NCBI RefSeq assembly: GCF_007748195.1
Contig: NZ_CP037920.1
Span: 6,387,300 to 6,451,299, forward strand
Direction of reading: 5' to 3'
From: Gimesia aquarii
Lineage (GTDB): Bacteria > Planctomycetota > Planctomycetia > Planctomycetales > Planctomycetaceae
DNA: 64,000 nucleotides
Part shown: piece after piece, positions 26,836 to 35,768 of the stretch
Layout of the letters: each line of letters starts with the position of its first letter
Numbering within the stretch: position 1 is the stretch's first letter
Notes under the pieces: generated by a model
What the model was told of the DNA's origin: nothing
The model's database searches: none
The model's input: the letters and a program-made list of their open reading frames with translations, nothing else
Translations under genes and position numbers: made by a program

Positions 26836-27381
26836 ATGGATACCACAGGCCAATTTATGTCATCGATACTCAACGTATTCGAAACCCACAAACGAATGAC
26901 GGAGCGAGCCGTTGAACAAGTTCCCGATGAGAAACTCCATACCGCCCTCGATGAGAACACGAACTCTATTGCCGTGATCATGAAGCACGTTGCAGGAAAC
27001 CTGATCTCACGCTGGACCGATTTTCTGACAACCGATGGCGAGAAGTCGTGGAGGAATCGAGACGATGAGTTTGTAGACTCGTTTAAGAGCCGCGCGGAAC
27101 TCATGGCATACTGGGACCGTGGCTGGTCGTGTGTTTTGGAAGCCCTCAAGAGTTTGACGGCAGAAGATCTTGAAAAATCAGTCTCAATCCGCGGAGAAGC
27201 ACACACCGTACCGCTGGCAATTGAGCGCTCACTCGGACACACCTGTTACCACGTAGGTCAAATCGTGCAAGTCGCCCGCATCCAGGCGGGGGATAAATGG
27301 AACACACTGACCATTCCAAGAGGTGAATCTGAACAATTCAATAAAGCGAACTGGGGAGAGATTGGGAAGTCGCATTCGTAA
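26836..27381 (+). CDS. DinB-like protein, DUF1572 family
   Basis: A 181-residue four-helix-bundle protein of the DinB/YfiT superfamily. The start has a GAGGAA site. Candidate metal-binding histidines are in AVIMKHVAGNL and in HTCYHVGQIVQVARI, the family's usual triad positions; LISRWTDFLTTDGEKSWRNR is a DUF1572 hallmark. Superfamily members include thiol-dependent S-transferases that use bacillithiol or mycothiol. Its neighbour on the other strand is ada; detoxification or damage response is a plausible theme but not shown. It is the last typical chromosomal gene before the A+T-rich island. Confidence 0.85.
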   Translation: MDTTGQFMSSILNVFETHKRMTERAVEQVPDEKLHTALDENTNSIAVIMKHVAGNLISRWTDFLTTDGEKSWRNRDDEFVDSFKSRAELMAYWDRGWSCVLEALKSLTAEDLEKSVSIRGEAHTVPLAIERSLGHTCYHVGQIVQVARIQAGDKWNTLTIPRGESEQFNKANWGEIGKSHS

Positions 27382-27555
27382 GTTATAGATTCTATAGTAA
27401 TTGACTAGAAACATACGCGATTTTTAGCGGCACTCCTTTTGAAAAGAGCTAGAAATTAAAATCTATTCAGATCTGTTAATTGGGAATGATAATTGTAAAA
27501 TTTAATTGGCTCCAGTCTGATCTTCATCAATTATATTAATCACATTGTCCAAAGG

Positions 27556-27583
27556 TCGACCAATTCAAGAAAAACTGTATACT
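27556..27583 (+). promoter_or_regulatory. Putative promoter of the methylase-phosphoesterase-ATPase operon
   Basis: TCGACC (27556-27561, 4 of 6 to TTGACA) and TATACT (27578-27583, 5 of 6 to TATAAT) are 16 bases apart in an A+T-rich region. Transcription would start about 58 bases before the methylase ATG. Confidence 0.35.
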
Positions 27584-27647
27584 AAAACATACATCTGTTA
27601 ATTTCAGTTTCCAACTTCTAATCTCATTCTAATCTCAAAAACAGTAT

Positions 27648-28496
27648 ATGACTGTCAATCAATCAAATCACGTTGAATCGTTTCTTCGTTGGGCTGGCAG
27701 CAAACGGCAGTTAATCCCTCACTTAGCACAAGCTGCCCCTCCCCATTTCGAAAGATATGTCGAACCTTTCGCTGGTTCTGCTTGTTTCTTTTTCTATTTA
27801 CGTCCTAAGAAAGCAGTACTCAGTGATTTCAATGAGCATTTGATTCAATCGTATTTAGCAGTCAAGAAGCATCCGATAAAGTTGGCCCGATCTCTTACAT
27901 TGTTTGGCACTCAAGTAGAAGATTATTATGAAATTCGTAGAATCTTTGGAGATTCTTCTGTGATGTTAGAACGAGCAGCACAATTCATATATTTGAATTC
28001 ATACTGCTTTAATGGTGTCTACAGAACAAATCTTCGCGGGAAGTTCAATGTACCGCGTGGCTCAAAGACCAGAGGAGTGCCAAATGAAACCAATCTTCGG
28101 CGCTGTTCGATAGTATTGAGAAATGCCAACGTCTATTGCCAAGATTACAAGAAGACCTTGCGTAGTTGCACAGACACTGATTTTATTTATCTTGATCCGC
28201 CATATACTAAGCTAGGAGCAAGGTACCGAGGGGAATACGGTGTAGGTAGCTTTACATCACAAGATGAGCAAGATCTAGTATCTGAACTACGAAAACTTGA
28301 TCAAATCGGATCGCATTTCTTATTATCATATCGCGCCTCAGCTGCCTTTATTCGATTACTTGATCCAAACTGGCACATTCAACGTATTAGAGTTAGGCGA
28401 AATGTTGCAGGATTTTCAGATGCACGTCGAACTGCAATAGAGATCCTCGTGCGTAACTATGATAGTTGCGAATCGTTGAAGAGGACGAACTTGTGA
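27648..28496 (+). CDS. DNA adenine methylase (Dam/D12 class)
   Basis: A 282-residue N6-adenine methyltransferase of the Dam/DpnM group. Motifs are FLRWAGSKRQLIPHL (residues 12-26), the SAM-binding VEPFAGSACFFF (38-49), the FNGVYRTNLRGKFNVP block (121-136) and the catalytic DPPY (183-186). Late features SYRAS and NVAGFSDARRTAIEILVRN are typical of the C-terminus. It modifies DNA, probably at a GATC-like site, but the target is not readable. The TGA overlaps the next gene's GTG (GTGA), so it leads a four-gene coupled operon. No restriction endonuclease is encoded nearby, and composition is clearly more A+T-rich than in flanking genes, suggesting horizontal acquisition. Confidence 0.9.
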   Translation: MTVNQSNHVESFLRWAGSKRQLIPHLAQAAPPHFERYVEPFAGSACFFFYLRPKKAVLSDFNEHLIQSYLAVKKHPIKLARSLTLFGTQVEDYYEIRRIFGDSSVMLERAAQFIYLNSYCFNGVYRTNLRGKFNVPRGSKTRGVPNETNLRRCSIVLRNANVYCQDYKKTLRSCTDTDFIYLDPPYTKLGARYRGEYGVGSFTSQDEQDLVSELRKLDQIGSHFLLSYRASAAFIRLLDPNWHIQRIRVRRNVAGFSDARRTAIEILVRNYDSCESLKRTNL

Positions 28497-28624
28497 TTCG
28501 AATTGCAATAGTAAGTGATCTTCATGCATATGATTCAAAAAGCTGGACCAAAGATGGTGCTCCTAGTCATTTCGACATTACAGAGGGAAGAGCCGAACAA
28601 CAATGCCCGATGAAGTCAATGTAG
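28493..28624 (+). pseudogene. N-terminal part of metallophosphoesterase, cut by in-frame amber
   Basis: A GTG at 28493, overlapping the methylase stop as GTGA, opens MIRIAIVSDLHAYDSK. This contains D8 and H10 of the first metal motif (D-x-H) of calcineurin-like phosphoesterases. The frame then meets TAG at 28622-28624 (codon 44). Immediately after that codon the same frame continues with the rest of the enzyme, so a single base change, not a shift, separates the two parts. Either the gene is a recent pseudogene, the sequence has an error, or the amber is read through. Confidence 0.75.
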
Positions 28625-28627
28625 ACG

Positions 28628-29671
28628 TTGATTTCAAACGAAAACCTAGCAGCAGACTTCCTAATGTGCCCCGGTGATCTCTGCAACAATGCCTGTAAAG
28701 TGTCACTCCCGGTAGCTTGGAAAGCAGTAAACCAAGTTGGAAACGCGTTGGGTGTACAACAAATTCTCGCAACAGTTGGAAATCACGATGTAGACTCAAG
28801 GAGGCAACATAATACTTATGATCCTATCGAAGAGTTGAAAAAACTTTCTCCTGAATTTCCTGTAGTTGATCGTCAGTTGAGAAATCAATTTTGGAGCGAA
28901 CACTTTTTAGTTTATACAGATGAAATATTTAGGTGTTTGGTAATCAATAGCAGCGCATATCATTCGAGCACGGAAGAGATCCAACATGGTCGAATTGCTG
29001 AAAGCACTCTAAAATTAGTGAAAGAGTCGCTTGATCAAGATGATTTTCTTCTGAATATCATGCTTTGTCACCATAATCCACACAAACACAGTGAGATCCA
29101 GTTAGGTGAACATGACGAGATCAAGGGCGGACAACTACTATTGGATTTAATTGGAGAACCACAGCGACAGGATTGGCTTGTGATTCATGGACACAAACAT
29201 CATCCCAAAATTACATATGCCTCAGGTGGAAACTCATCCCCTATCGTGTTTTCAGCAGGAAGTAGTGCTTCAACATTATATCCAGAATTGATAAATGCGA
29301 CAGGTAACCAGTTTTACATTTTGGAGTTTGATGAAGAGTTAATCAAAAATCATGGCTTAATAGGCCGGTTTCGGTCTTGGGATTGGCATCCTGGATTTGG
29401 TTGGCAGGCAGCAGATAACATGAAGGGCTTACCTGCATTCGGAGGATTTGGTCATCGAGAAAACGCTGTACTATTAGCTCGTCGCATAGAAGAGAACTTG
29501 TCAAATTCGAATAACAAGCATCTCATGAGTGAGAAGGTTTACGATTCTTTTCCGGAACTCTACTATCTCACACCAAATGATCTTCTCTCACTAGAACGAG
29601 CCTTGGAAAGTCTATCGGTCGTTGTCGCGTTCTCTGATGAAGGCTTAATACATGAGGTTTGTAAAGTATGA
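28628..29671 (+). CDS. Calcineurin-like metallophosphoesterase, body downstream of amber codon
   Basis: This 347-residue frame can start at TTG 28628, 3 bases past the amber. It carries the remaining phosphoesterase motifs: CPGDLCNN (residues 14-21), TVGNHDVDS (49-57), the histidine pair in LCHHNPHKH (about 147-154) and IHGHKHHP (186-193). Without the upstream DLH motif it lacks two metal ligands and is probably inactive if made alone. Family members hydrolyse phosphodiesters, including nucleic acids and cyclic nucleotides. The stop overlaps the ATPase start as ATGA. The long, well preserved frame argues that the amber is recent. Confidence 0.75.
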   Translation: MISNENLAADFLMCPGDLCNNACKVSLPVAWKAVNQVGNALGVQQILATVGNHDVDSRRQHNTYDPIEELKKLSPEFPVVDRQLRNQFWSEHFLVYTDEIFRCLVINSSAYHSSTEEIQHGRIAESTLKLVKESLDQDDFLLNIMLCHHNPHKHSEIQLGEHDEIKGGQLLLDLIGEPQRQDWLVIHGHKHHPKITYASGGNSSPIVFSAGSSASTLYPELINATGNQFYILEFDEELIKNHGLIGRFRSWDWHPGFGWQAADNMKGLPAFGGFGHRENAVLLARRIEENLSNSNNKHLMSEKVYDSFPELYYLTPNDLLSLERALESLSVVVAFSDEGLIHEVCKV

Positions 29672-31584
29672 GTCAGCAATTGGACAAATATTTATTGTAT
29701 AGTTCATTCAATGCACGGGCATTGAACCCAGTCGAAGTCGCCAAAACGTTCATTCCACCGGAAGAGTTCCTTCGACTAGCGAATAATTCTCACACATTCG
29801 TCGTAGGACCACGTGGTAGCGGCAAAACAACTTTATTAAAGATGCTTCAACAACCTGCTCTTGAATCATGGAACCATGAAGATGCTGAAACTACTCGAAA
29901 AAATATTGGTTTCACAGGGGTATTTGTACCAACTGACGTCACTCTTACCAGTCAACTAGAGTCTGCAGTTCAAGGATTGGCAGAAGGACCAAGTATTATT
30001 CGGGCTGCGTATTCCATACATGTATTGCGTGCCGTCATGTCTGCGATTGAATATCGATGTGGTCGTTTTAATACTGAAATTATCCAACCATTCAATCGTA
30101 TAGAGATGACTCAGAAAATGGAGCATGAGTTGATAGAAGAGGTTTCTTATGGATTGAAACGAAAACCTAGAACACCTTCATTTGCTTCATTAAAAACTGA
30201 TCTAACTGCTTGGCTTTCAGAAGTATTTGAGTTTGCAGGACAGCAAAGACTCTTAGGACTTGAAAAACAAAGAGAGTCACTAGCGAATAGTGGACTCCTT
30301 CGATTGGACTTTACGAGATCTGCTTGCATAGCTATTGATGCATTTGAAAGCGTGACAGGCATTCAAGGGGAAAGATGGGCATTGTTGTGTGATGAACTAG
30401 AGTTAGCTCCTTCTATTATTGTAAATGACTTACTTAGGCTTGTGCGAAGCACAGATCAACGACTGTTATTTAAACTCTCATTAAGCCCCTATGTTGCAGG
30501 GGAATCGGAGTTAAGCAACGTGTTTGGCAGTGTCAAAAACACAAATCAACTCCACACTAATAAAGTAACTATTGAAAAATCAGCGCCACCCCAAGAACAT
30601 GAAGATTATGATACAATTCGGCTATGGTATCCGAACAAACAAGATGGCAGCAGATTTGCACGACGTCTTGCAGAATCCGTTATTGCCAACAATGGTATTC
30701 AAGATCAGAGTGTAGATGATATTCTAGGACGATCAGTATTCGATCCACCTGAAACTTCCCATCGTAGATCGGCATCTGCGTATGCACCTGGATCACCCCG
30801 CAATAAACGTATGAAACGATTGGCTGAAATCGACGAGAGCTTCAGAGAATATTTGCTAAGAAAATCGATTAATCTGGATTCCCCAATCATAGATGACGAT
30901 ATGCGTGCGAAAACACTTCGAAAAATAAATGCGATTGTCATTGTTCGAGAGGCCTTTCGAAAGCAGGATAGTGCAAGAAGCCGAAAGAATCCAACAGTAT
31001 ATGCAGGAGCTTCAGCATTTTTTGCGATTTGCGAGTCAAATCCAAGGTTTCTTATTGGAATGTTGAATCAACTACTGGGAAGCAAAGTAAAAACTGGTTC
31101 TCTAGTACGAGTCGAGGCTAGCGAACAGGCTGCAGTATATTCATCTGCAACAGCCAGATTTCGAGCTTATCTACGAACGATTCCCTCTCCTTCCATAGGA
31201 ACTAGGCCTTCCAGAGGATTGTTATCACTTATTGAACAGATCGGTAAATACTTTCATCAAGAAATTGTCGTTGGTGAATTCGACGATGATGCTGATGGAA
31301 GTTTTAAAGTAGACTCCAATGCTGATGCCGAACTGTGTAATGCTTTGCAGCGAGCTATTAATACTGGTGCAATCATCTGGGTTCCAGAGAAATCCGACGA
31401 AACTCTTTTGACTACAGTTCGTGGCAAAAGATTTAGAATGTCATATCTTCTCGCTCCATATTTTCAGTTACCACTTCACTTAGGACGGTCTGTCTCACTC
31501 GGTCGGATTCTTGGACTTACAAAATTGAACGAAACTCAAAGCGAACCTACTCTCTTTGATTCACTCGATGAGGAATCAATATGA
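29668..31584 (+). CDS. ORC/CDC6-like P-loop ATPase
   Basis: A 638-residue ATPase. The N-terminus FNARALNPVEVAKTFIPPEE leads to Walker A GPRGSGKT (47-54) and a following TGVFVPTDVT strand (83-92). Walker B is WALLCDELEL (237-246) with D242/E243. A SLSPYVAG sensor-like strand lies about 30 residues later. The last 130 residues look like a winged-helix region (RPSRGLLSLIEQIGKYFHQE). This pattern fits the ORC-CDC6-type AAA ATPases found in accessory islands, though the name is by recall of the pattern only. It overlaps both neighbours by 4 bases. It would sense DNA or a partner protein and gate the effector; that role is inferred. Confidence 0.8.
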   Translation: MSQQLDKYLLYSSFNARALNPVEVAKTFIPPEEFLRLANNSHTFVVGPRGSGKTTLLKMLQQPALESWNHEDAETTRKNIGFTGVFVPTDVTLTSQLESAVQGLAEGPSIIRAAYSIHVLRAVMSAIEYRCGRFNTEIIQPFNRIEMTQKMEHELIEEVSYGLKRKPRTPSFASLKTDLTAWLSEVFEFAGQQRLLGLEKQRESLANSGLLRLDFTRSACIAIDAFESVTGIQGERWALLCDELELAPSIIVNDLLRLVRSTDQRLLFKLSLSPYVAGESELSNVFGSVKNTNQLHTNKVTIEKSAPPQEHEDYDTIRLWYPNKQDGSRFARRLAESVIANNGIQDQSVDDILGRSVFDPPETSHRRSASAYAPGSPRNKRMKRLAEIDESFREYLLRKSINLDSPIIDDDMRAKTLRKINAIVIVREAFRKQDSARSRKNPTVYAGASAFFAICESNPRFLIGMLNQLLGSKVKTGSLVRVEASEQAAVYSSATARFRAYLRTIPSPSIGTRPSRGLLSLIEQIGKYFHQEIVVGEFDDDADGSFKVDSNADAELCNALQRAINTGAIIWVPEKSDETLLTTVRGKRFRMSYLLAPYFQLPLHLGRSVSLGRILGLTKLNETQSEPTLFDSLDEESI

Positions 31585-32603
31585 AAGTTATCTCCTCAGT
31601 TACTTCATGGAACAAGGACATAAATCATCAGTATGATGTAATGTTATGTGCCCTTGGTTATGAAAGCCGTTCGACTAATGTGGCTGCGATGCTTGTCAAT
31701 CAAACTAAACATCGACTAGCGATTGGTTTTGATTATCACCATACAGGATCTCTATCAGCGAATGCTGAGTGGTTCAGTAATAATGGTTTTTTTTCGTTCA
31801 ATAATGAAGAACCATACTTTGCAACGGACCAAGAATTTAGCGACAAGCTAATTTCAATGATTGAGTCGAGAGTTAAAAAAGATGGAGAATCACGATTTGC
31901 TGTGGATATTTCTAGCTTCTCCACAATTCGGCTCGCATCGGTTTTGGACGTATTCTGGTCTTTGGCATCACGTGAAAATAATATAGTAGTTGATTTCTTA
32001 TATTCTCCCGGCAAAGAGTACAAGGTTGAAAAAAATGTAGAACAGATTGAGTTCGCTGGGCCTGTCAATCGGAAATACGCTGGATGGTCATCCCAACCCG
32101 AAACCCCTGTTGTTGCTATTTTTGGACTAGGACTTGAATACGATTGTTCGATTGGTGCGTTTGAATACTTGAATCCTGGTCTTACATATACTTTCTCGAC
32201 TCACGGTGCAAAAAGCAAATTGGATGAGAAGATTACATTTGTGAATTCTAAGAATGACTTTGATGTCAACACTGACAATGAGTTTGAGATGCAATTAATC
32301 GAAGCGAATAAGCAACTACTTCCATTAGTGCCACCAGAAATGAGATTCGATTTTGACGTCGCTCGCCCCCTTGACTGCTACACGAAAGTGCGATCAGTTG
32401 CTATCGGTGCAATGCGGTATGGCAGAACTGTTTTCGTACCTCTAGGACCGAAGATATTCGCACTCACTACACTTCTAGTCGCCAACGAATTTTGTCCTGA
32501 AATCGCAGTGTGGCGAATTAGTACTGGACGATCAGCAAAACCAACTGACGTTTTAGCCAGGGGTGATGTGGTAGGTCTTCGGGTTAAATGGAGATCAGTC
32601 TAA
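31581..32603 (+). CDS. Unrecognised protein, possible effector or sensor of the operon
   Basis: A 340-residue soluble protein whose family I cannot name. It appears to have two related Rossmann-like halves. Half 1 has YDVMLCALGYESRS (18-31), FAVDISSFSTIRLASVLDVF (106-125) and VVDFLYSPGKEY (136-147). Half 2 has VVAIFGLGLEYDCS (177-190), FDFDVARPLDCYTKVRSVAI (256-275), TVFVPLGPKIFALTTLLVA (283-301) and IAVWRIS (308-314). No nuclease, protease or membrane motif stands out. It is the last gene of the coupled operon, overlapping the ATPase by ATGA. Its conserved-looking YESR and DISS motifs suggest a nucleotide- or ligand-binding site. Confidence 0.75.
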   Translation: MKVISSVTSWNKDINHQYDVMLCALGYESRSTNVAAMLVNQTKHRLAIGFDYHHTGSLSANAEWFSNNGFFSFNNEEPYFATDQEFSDKLISMIESRVKKDGESRFAVDISSFSTIRLASVLDVFWSLASRENNIVVDFLYSPGKEYKVEKNVEQIEFAGPVNRKYAGWSSQPETPVVAIFGLGLEYDCSIGAFEYLNPGLTYTFSTHGAKSKLDEKITFVNSKNDFDVNTDNEFEMQLIEANKQLLPLVPPEMRFDFDVARPLDCYTKVRSVAIGAMRYGRTVFVPLGPKIFALTTLLVANEFCPEIAVWRISTGRSAKPTDVLARGDVVGLRVKWRSV

Positions 32604-32817
32604 ATTCGCTTACAAGCTTCTCTCGCAAGATCTTAAACCTTTCCTTGAAATGCTCTAGTTCTTCCTAGTTTGGAATATGATATTATTATTTCAATCTCCT
32701 AGGATTTTGCTTTAATTCATTTTCTGACTTTTTATAGGCGACAATCGACATGTTTCTCAAATTAGTGTTTCAAAATCGTTCACTTAGTTATACATAACAT
32801 CCTATCCAAACACCGCA

Positions 32818-32847
32818 CAAAAAAAAGAGAGAACGACGTTCGTTCTC
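32818..32847 (-). terminator. Terminator downstream of sugar isomerase gene (minus strand)
   Basis: Read on the minus strand, GAGAACGA-ACG-TCGTTCTC forms a perfect 8-bp stem (32829-32847) and is followed by TCTTTTTTTT. It ends the transcript of the isomerase gene and marks the right edge of the A+T-rich island. Confidence 0.85.
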
Positions 32848-32890
32848 CCTTTCCGCATTGAGCCGATCTAACCGAAGCTCTGTATTGTAA

Positions 32891-33886
32891 TCAATCTCCA
32901 AAGGCGCCGTCGAAGGCGATGTCGGAGGGTGAAAAGTCGACGTTTTTAACGAACTGGCACGCTTCGCGGGCACCCTGATCGCGGTTCATGCCCATGTCTT
33001 CCCATTCGATGGAAAGCGGGCCGTTGTATTTGATGTCGTTTAACGCGCGGATAATTTCTTCGAAGCGAACGCCGCCACGTCCGACGCTACGGAAATCCCA
33101 GCCGCGGCGTTGATCGCCGAACGACAGGTGACTGGTCAGGATACCGGTGCGACCGTTGAGTGTCACCGAAGCATCTTTCATGTGTGCGTGATAAATACGA
33201 TCGGGAAAGTAGCGAATGAATTCGACAGGGTCCACGCCTTGCCAGATCAAATGGCTGGGGTCGAAGTTGAAACCGAACTCTTCGCGGTTGTCGATGGCCT
33301 TCAGCGCCGTTTCTGCAGAATATATATCGAAGGCGATTTCCGTGGGATGCACTTCTAATGCAAACTTGACGCCGCACTCCTGGAAGACGTCCAGAATCGG
33401 ATTCCAGCGATCCGCGAACAATTGAAATCCACCGTCGATCATTTCTCGCGGCGTGGGAGGGAAATCATACAGCAGATGCCAGATGCTGGATCCGGTGAAA
33501 CCATTGACCACACTCACGCCCAGTTTTTGCGCGGCGCGAGCCGTGTTCTTCATTTCCTCAATCGCACGGTCATTCACACCAGAGGGATCGCCATCGCCCC
33601 AGACATATTCAGGCAGGATCGCTTTGTGGCGTTCGTCGATGTTGTCGAGTACGGCCTGTCCCACCAGGTGATTGGAAATGGAGAAGAGTTGCAAATCGTA
33701 TTTTTCGAGCAACTCGCGTTTGCGATTACAATAAGTATCGTCGGACAGTGCTTTGTCGACTTCGAAATGGTCTCCCCAGCAGGCTAATTCCAAGCCATCA
33801 TACCCGAAGTCTTGTGCTTTTTTACACATCTCTTCCAGTGGGAGGTCGGCCCATTGTCCGGTGAATAATGTTACAGGGCGTGCCAT
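32891..33886 (-). CDS. Sugar phosphate isomerase/epimerase (xylose isomerase-like TIM barrel)
   Basis: A 331-residue AP-endonuclease-2-type TIM barrel. It opens with [20 protein letters not shown] and [16 protein letters not shown]. Metal-site strands are [35 protein letters not shown] and the terminal [10 protein letters not shown] with its glutamate. These features match sugar isomerases/epimerases common in planctomycetes (IolE/IolI relatives), not DNA endonucleases. The substrate is unknown. The gene stands alone with a strong terminator. The start ATG at 33886 is preceded by a GGATC-like site. Confidence 0.88.
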   Translation of the reverse strand: MARPVTLFTGQWADLPLEEMCKKAQDFGYDGLELACWGDHFEVDKALSDDTYCNRKRELLEKYDLQLFSISNHLVGQAVLDNIDERHKAILPEYVWGDGDPSGVNDRAIEEMKNTARAAQKLGVSVVNGFTGSSIWHLLYDFPPTPREMIDGGFQLFADRWNPILDVFQECGVKFALEVHPTEIAFDIYSAETALKAIDNREEFGFNFDPSHLIWQGVDPVEFIRYFPDRIYHAHMKDASVTLNGRTGILTSHLSFGDQRRGWDFRSVGRGGVRFEEIIRALNDIKYNGPLSIEWEDMGMNRDQGAREACQFVKNVDFSPSDIAFDGAFGD

Positions 33887-34136
33887 GAGAAGATCCTTTC
33901 ATATTGTCACATCTGGGAATGAATAAATCGTCTCTAACACTAGACCAGAGTGCACAGAATGTCAAACGAACCCGCACTTGTCCTGGGCAGCCTGCAAAAA
34001 AAGGGGATCGCAGACTCCAATCAGGTAAAGAAATTGATTATTATGCACAGCCAAGTCCAACCGGAGTATCATAATTTTGCTTAGAAATTAGCGACTTTCG
34101 CTGATTTCATTCGTCTCAAAACATGAAAGTTCCATT

Positions 34137-34631
34137 ATGTCAGAAAAGAGTCCCCCCCTGGTGGGTGTGATCATGGGTAGTCAATCCGATTGGGATACGA
34201 TGAAAGAGGCGGCTGCCCTGCTGGAACAGTTCAATGTAGCTCATGAATGCCGCGTGGTCTCGGCACACCGGACTCCCGATTGGATGAACGAATACGCCAA
34301 GACTGCGGAAGAACGGGGGCTGGAAGTCATCATCGCAGGGGCCGGAGGTGCCGCCCATCTGCCGGGAATGGTCGCCGCACAAACAGTGTTGCCGGTTCTC
34401 GGCGTGCCTGTCAAAAGTCGGGCTTTAAAAGGGCTTGATTCGCTGCTCTCAATTGTACAGATGCCGGGTGGTGTGCCTGTCGGAACGTTGGCCATTGGAG
34501 AGTCGGGGGCAAAGAATGCGGCGCTATTGGCGATACGTATTCTGAGCAACTCCCGCCCCGAACTACGCCAACAGATGCACGAGTTCTGTAAAAATCAAAC
34601 CGACAACGTACTGGATAATTCTGAACTATGA
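34137..34631 (+). CDS. purE: 5-(carboxyamino)imidazole ribonucleotide mutase, PurE class I
   Basis: Converts N5-CAIR to CAIR in de novo purine synthesis. The 164-residue protein has [17 protein letters not shown], the [15 protein letters not shown] loop with the catalytic histidine, and [16 protein letters not shown]. The presence of purK directly downstream, with an ATGA overlap at 34628, indicates the bacterial two-step route (class I PurE). Confidence 0.97.
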   Translation: MSEKSPPLVGVIMGSQSDWDTMKEAAALLEQFNVAHECRVVSAHRTPDWMNEYAKTAEERGLEVIIAGAGGAAHLPGMVAAQTVLPVLGVPVKSRALKGLDSLLSIVQMPGGVPVGTLAIGESGAKNAALLAIRILSNSRPELRQQMHEFCKNQTDNVLDNSEL

Positions 34632-35767
34632 GTGATTTGATTCCTCCCGGTTCAACGCTGGGCATGCTGGGAAGCGGCCAACTAGGCCGTATGTTTACCA
34701 TCGAAGCCCGCCGCCTGGGATATGGTGTGCATGTATTTTCCCCCGAAAGTCAGACGCCCACGGGTCAAGTGGCTGATGTCGAAATCTGCGCGGAGTATGA
34801 CGATCTGGAAGCGGTCGCCAATTTCGCCAAGAACGTCGATGTGATCTCGTTCGAGTTTGAAAATGTGCTTTCGGAAACCACAGAGACCGCGTCAAAATAC
34901 GCACCGGTAAGACCCGGCGCAAATGTGTTGCATATGGCACAAAATCGGATTCGTGAAAAGTCGCAACTGCGCGATGCGGGCATTCCGGTCACACCGTTTG
35001 CTGTTGTACGTTCGGTTGAGGAATTGAACGGCGCGTTGAATGAGTTGGGCTGTCCGGCTGTCCTGAAGTCGGCCACGTCCGGCTATGATGGCAAAGGACA
35101 GGTCAAAATTGATACTCCTGATGAGGCAGCTGCGGCCTGGAAAGAAGTTGGCGCGGATGAAACCGTTCTCGAAGCCTTCATCGATTACATGTGTGAGCTC
35201 TCGGTCGTGGGTGTGCGGGGGGTCGATGGAGACTTTGCCGTCTATGGTCCGATGAAAAATGACCATGTAAATCACATCCTCGATATTTCCGTTTTTCCGT
35301 CGGGCATCGGAGACACCATTGCAAAAGAGGCGATCGAAATCACGCGGGCCGTGTTTGAGCACCTGGACGTAGTCGGGGTGATGTGCGTCGAATTCTTTCT
35401 GACCGGAGACCAACGGTTGATGATCAACGAAATCGCACCGCGGCCGCACAATTCCGGGCACCTCACCATCGATGGCCATGTAACGTGTCAATTCGAACAA
35501 CAGGTGCGAGCGATTTGTGGACTGCCTTTAGGCAGCACAGACTCTCTCGGACCAACGGCGATGGCGAATTTACTCGGCGATCATTTGGAAGCGGGACCGC
35601 CGAACTGGAATGTGCTGAAACAATTCAGCGATGTCAAACTGCATCTCTACGGCAAGCATGAATCAAGAATTGGTCGCAAAATGGGACACCTGACGGCGCT
35701 GGCGGAAACTCCTGAAGCGGCGGTCGAACGAGTCCAACAGGCACGCACAGCGATTTTTAACGGCTGA
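34628..35767 (+). CDS. purK: 5-(carboxyamino)imidazole ribonucleotide synthase, PurK
   Basis: ATP-grasp enzyme that makes N5-CAIR from AIR, bicarbonate and ATP, feeding PurE. The 379-residue sequence has the N-terminal [20 protein letters not shown], the ATP-grasp core ([19 protein letters not shown]) and [20 protein letters not shown] with the metal-binding glutamate and asparagine. Its ATG overlaps the purE stop. The C-terminal KMGHLTAL block is also family-typical. Confidence 0.97.
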   Translation: MSDLIPPGSTLGMLGSGQLGRMFTIEARRLGYGVHVFSPESQTPTGQVADVEICAEYDDLEAVANFAKNVDVISFEFENVLSETTETASKYAPVRPGANVLHMAQNRIREKSQLRDAGIPVTPFAVVRSVEELNGALNELGCPAVLKSATSGYDGKGQVKIDTPDEAAAAWKEVGADETVLEAFIDYMCELSVVGVRGVDGDFAVYGPMKNDHVNHILDISVFPSGIGDTIAKEAIEITRAVFEHLDVVGVMCVEFFLTGDQRLMINEIAPRPHNSGHLTIDGHVTCQFEQQVRAICGLPLGSTDSLGPTAMANLLGDHLEAGPPNWNVLKQFSDVKLHLYGKHESRIGRKMGHLTALAETPEAAVERVQQARTAIFNG

Positions 35768-35768
35768 G

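Noticed and set aside
26658-27242. N-terminal extension of the ada frame giving 558 residues
   Set aside because: It overlaps the opposite-strand DinB-like gene, shows no Ada homology, and the ATG at 26657 gives the normal Ada length.
28622-28624. Pyrrolysine or other recoding at the amber codon
   Set aside because: No pyl genes or stem-loop are visible and only one such codon was found; mutation or sequence error is simpler.
27382-32890. Search for an integrase, transposase or flanking direct repeats around the A+T-rich operon
   Set aside because: None seen. AGTTATA occurs on both sides but is too short to count as an attachment site.
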